A stretch of 8,519 bases of DNA, from NCBI GenBank assembly GCA_964481775.1, contig CAYZUX010000244.1, forward strand, positions 1 to 8,519, read 5' to 3'. The position numbers and the translations under genes are program-made. Positions 7,269-8,519 of the stretch are shown piece by piece (the first letter of the stretch is position 1; the number at the start of each line of letters is the position of its first letter). This stretch comes from OLB16 sp964481775. GTDB lineage: Bacteria; Hinthialibacterota; Hinthialibacteria; OLB16. The notes under the pieces were generated by a model. It did not search any database. It saw nothing but the letters and a program-made list of their open reading frames with translations, and was not told the origin of the DNA.

Positions 7269-7277
7269 GCATTCCTC

Positions 7278-8519
7278 CTATGACTCATCTTCTCCACTCC
7301 CCAGCAATCGCTTTCTGAGCGTATTCCGGGAGATGCCAAGTATTTTGGCTGATTGAACCTGATTCCCACGAGTCAGGTCGATGGCCTCCTGGACCAGGAT
7401 TTTCTCGATATCCGGGAGAACTGGCACACAATCGCCTCCTGAAAGAAGGTCCGCGAGAGCTTTTTTCAAGCGGGCACGAAGTTGTTCCTCCAAAGGAGGG
7501 AACCCCACCCCCTGCCCCGTTTCACCAGCGGGTAAGTTACGCATTTCCTCCAGCCCCAGGTCAGCTGGTGTAATTGCATGTCCACGGCACTGAACCAGAA
7601 CCCGTCGGATGGTGTTTTCCAGCTCCCGCACATTTCCTGGCCAGTCGTGGGATGCCAGAGCCTCCAGGGTTTCGGGGAGGATCGCGGGAGCCTCGATGCC
7701 ATTTGCGCGAGAATGCTTCTGGATGAAATAACGTGCCAACAAGGGGATATCCTCGCGCCGTTCCGCGAGGGCAGGCAGGTCGATTGTGAACACATTCAAC
7801 CGGTAGTACAGATCACTCCGGAAACTCCCCTCACTGACCAGTTCTTCCAGGGAACGGTTGGTGGCGGCGAGGATGCGGACATCGACTTTTCGTCCGCTGC
7901 CTCCACCCACCCTTGTAACCACCTTGTCCTCCAGAAAACGGAGCAAGGTGACTTGAGTTTCGAGGGGCATCTCTCCGATCTCATCCAGAAATACGGTTCC
8001 GCCATCAGCCTGCTCGAATTTCCCGATCTTGCGTTCATGTGCACCGGTGAAAGATCCCTTCTCATGGCCATACAGTTCGCTTTCGAGAAGATTCTCCGGG
8101 ATGGCACCACAGTTGATCGGCAGGAAAAGAGCATCCTTACGGCGCGAGAACTGGTAGATGGCACGGGCCACGAGTTCTTTGCCGGTCCCGCTTGCGCCAC
8201 GGATGAGCACCGGTTCGGTGGAAGGCGCCACCCTTCCGATCCGTTTGTAGACTTCCTGCATGGCCGGAGAATTACCGATGATACAATCTCCCTCGGAGAC
8301 TCCGCTGGATTCCTCCTCCTCCCCGAGGAACACCGCTTTGGACATGGCCTCATGCGCCTGGTGAGCGCGATGGATCAAGTCGCGCATGGTGTCTGATTCG
8401 AACGGCTTCAGGACATAGTCATACGCCCCATGGCGTGTGGCCTCGATAGCGGTGTTGGCGGAGGCATAGGCGGTCATCAGGATGGCGGAAATCTTGGGGT
8501 CGAATTCCTTGATATGCCG
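7278..8519 (-). CDS. NtrC-type sigma-54-dependent response regulator (N-terminus outside window)
   Basis: 413 residues are visible; the frame stays open to the right edge, so the start is beyond it. Visible residues 1-45 are the end of a receiver domain: 'ISAILMTAY' with the conserved Thr, then 'GAYDYVLKPF' with the conserved Lys (38). The phospho-accepting Asp lies off the window. The AAA+ domain follows: Walker A GASGTGKE (108-115), the sigma-54 contact loop as GSFTGA (155-160), Walker B TVFLDE (175-180), ATN sensor (219-221) and the arginine-finger region FRSDLYYRLN (233-242). The C-terminal Fis-type helix-turn-helix is at about 370-405, including 'GNQVQSAKILGISRNTLRKR', closest to the NtrC/GlnG subtype. 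It should bind upstream elements and drive open-complex formation by sigma-54 RNA polymerase when phosphorylated by a partner kinase, probably encoded to the right. Ser for Ala in the GAFTGA loop is a mild variant. No clear -24/-12 promoter is seen in the gap downstream of it, so its targets may be elsewhere. Confidence 0.95.
   Translation of the reverse strand, partial: RHIKEFDPKISAILMTAYASANTAIEATRHGAYDYVLKPFESDTMRDLIHRAHQAHEAMSKAVFLGEEEESSGVSEGDCIIGNSPAMQEVYKRIGRVAPSTEPVLIRGASGTGKELVARAIYQFSRRKDALFLPINCGAIPENLLESELYGHEKGSFTGAHERKIGKFEQADGGTVFLDEIGEMPLETQVTLLRFLEDKVVTRVGGGSGRKVDVRILAATNRSLEELVSEGSFRSDLYYRLNVFTIDLPALAERREDIPLLARYFIQKHSRANGIEAPAILPETLEALASHDWPGNVRELENTIRRVLVQCRGHAITPADLGLEEMRNLPAGETGQGVGFPPLEEQLRARLKKALADLLSGGDCVPVLPDIEKILVQEAIDLTRGNQVQSAKILGISRNTLRKRLLGSGEDES

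Noticed and set aside
7204..7277. A sigma-54 (-24/-12) promoter between regulator and peptidase genes
   Set aside because: No TGGC...TGC pair with the right spacing was found; the gap is mostly taken up by the palindromic element.
7578..8396. Plus-strand frame of 272 codons opposite the sigma-54 regulator
   Set aside because: Antisense to conserved AAA+ motifs; the frame is open only as a by-product of codon bias on the other strand.

Overview
The window is bacterial and gene-dense. It has one tight leftward (minus-strand) cluster covering about 490-8519 and a short rightward (plus-strand) stretch at 1-486. Base composition is uneven: sample 60-base blocks counted by hand run from about 45% G+C in the leftmost minus-strand gene to about 55-68% in the genes to its right. 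The organism cannot be named. A membrane-anchored DUF4175-like coiled-coil giant, an NtrC-type sigma-54 activator and a large secreted protein of no known family together suggest an uncultured diderm lineage of the kind found around Planctomycetota, Sumerlaeota, Hydrogenedentota or Lentisphaerota. That placement is inference, held with low confidence.

Layout, left to right. 1-162 (+) is the C-terminal end of an unrecognised protein whose start lies outside the window. 238-486 (+) is a small VapB-like antitoxin with no toxin after it. 488-2014 (-) is a secreted protein of unknown function, tail to tail with the antitoxin and one base away. 2069-5941 (-) is a 1290-residue inner-membrane protein with three N-terminal membrane segments, beta-sandwich-like extracytoplasmic modules and a very long coiled coil, ending in a DUF4175-like C-terminus. 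5938-7203 (-) is a secreted HExxH zinc-metallopeptidase-like protein that overlaps the giant gene by four bases (ATGA). 7278-8519 (-) is an NtrC-type response regulator that enters from the right edge, with part of its receiver domain missing from the window.

The minus-strand genes read in the order regulator, peptidase, membrane coiled-coil protein, secreted protein. The peptidase and the giant are almost certainly translationally coupled. The regulator lies 74 bases upstream of the peptidase, and that gap holds a palindromic element resembling a dispersed repeat. The secreted-protein gene lies 54 bases after the giant, beyond a small hairpin that favours minus-strand RNA. The plausible but unproven reading is an envelope module: a two-component regulator, an exported protease-like protein and a membrane-tethered coiled-coil scaffold made together, with the secreted protein as a possible client or independent passenger. 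No IS element, CRISPR array, tRNA or rRNA was seen.
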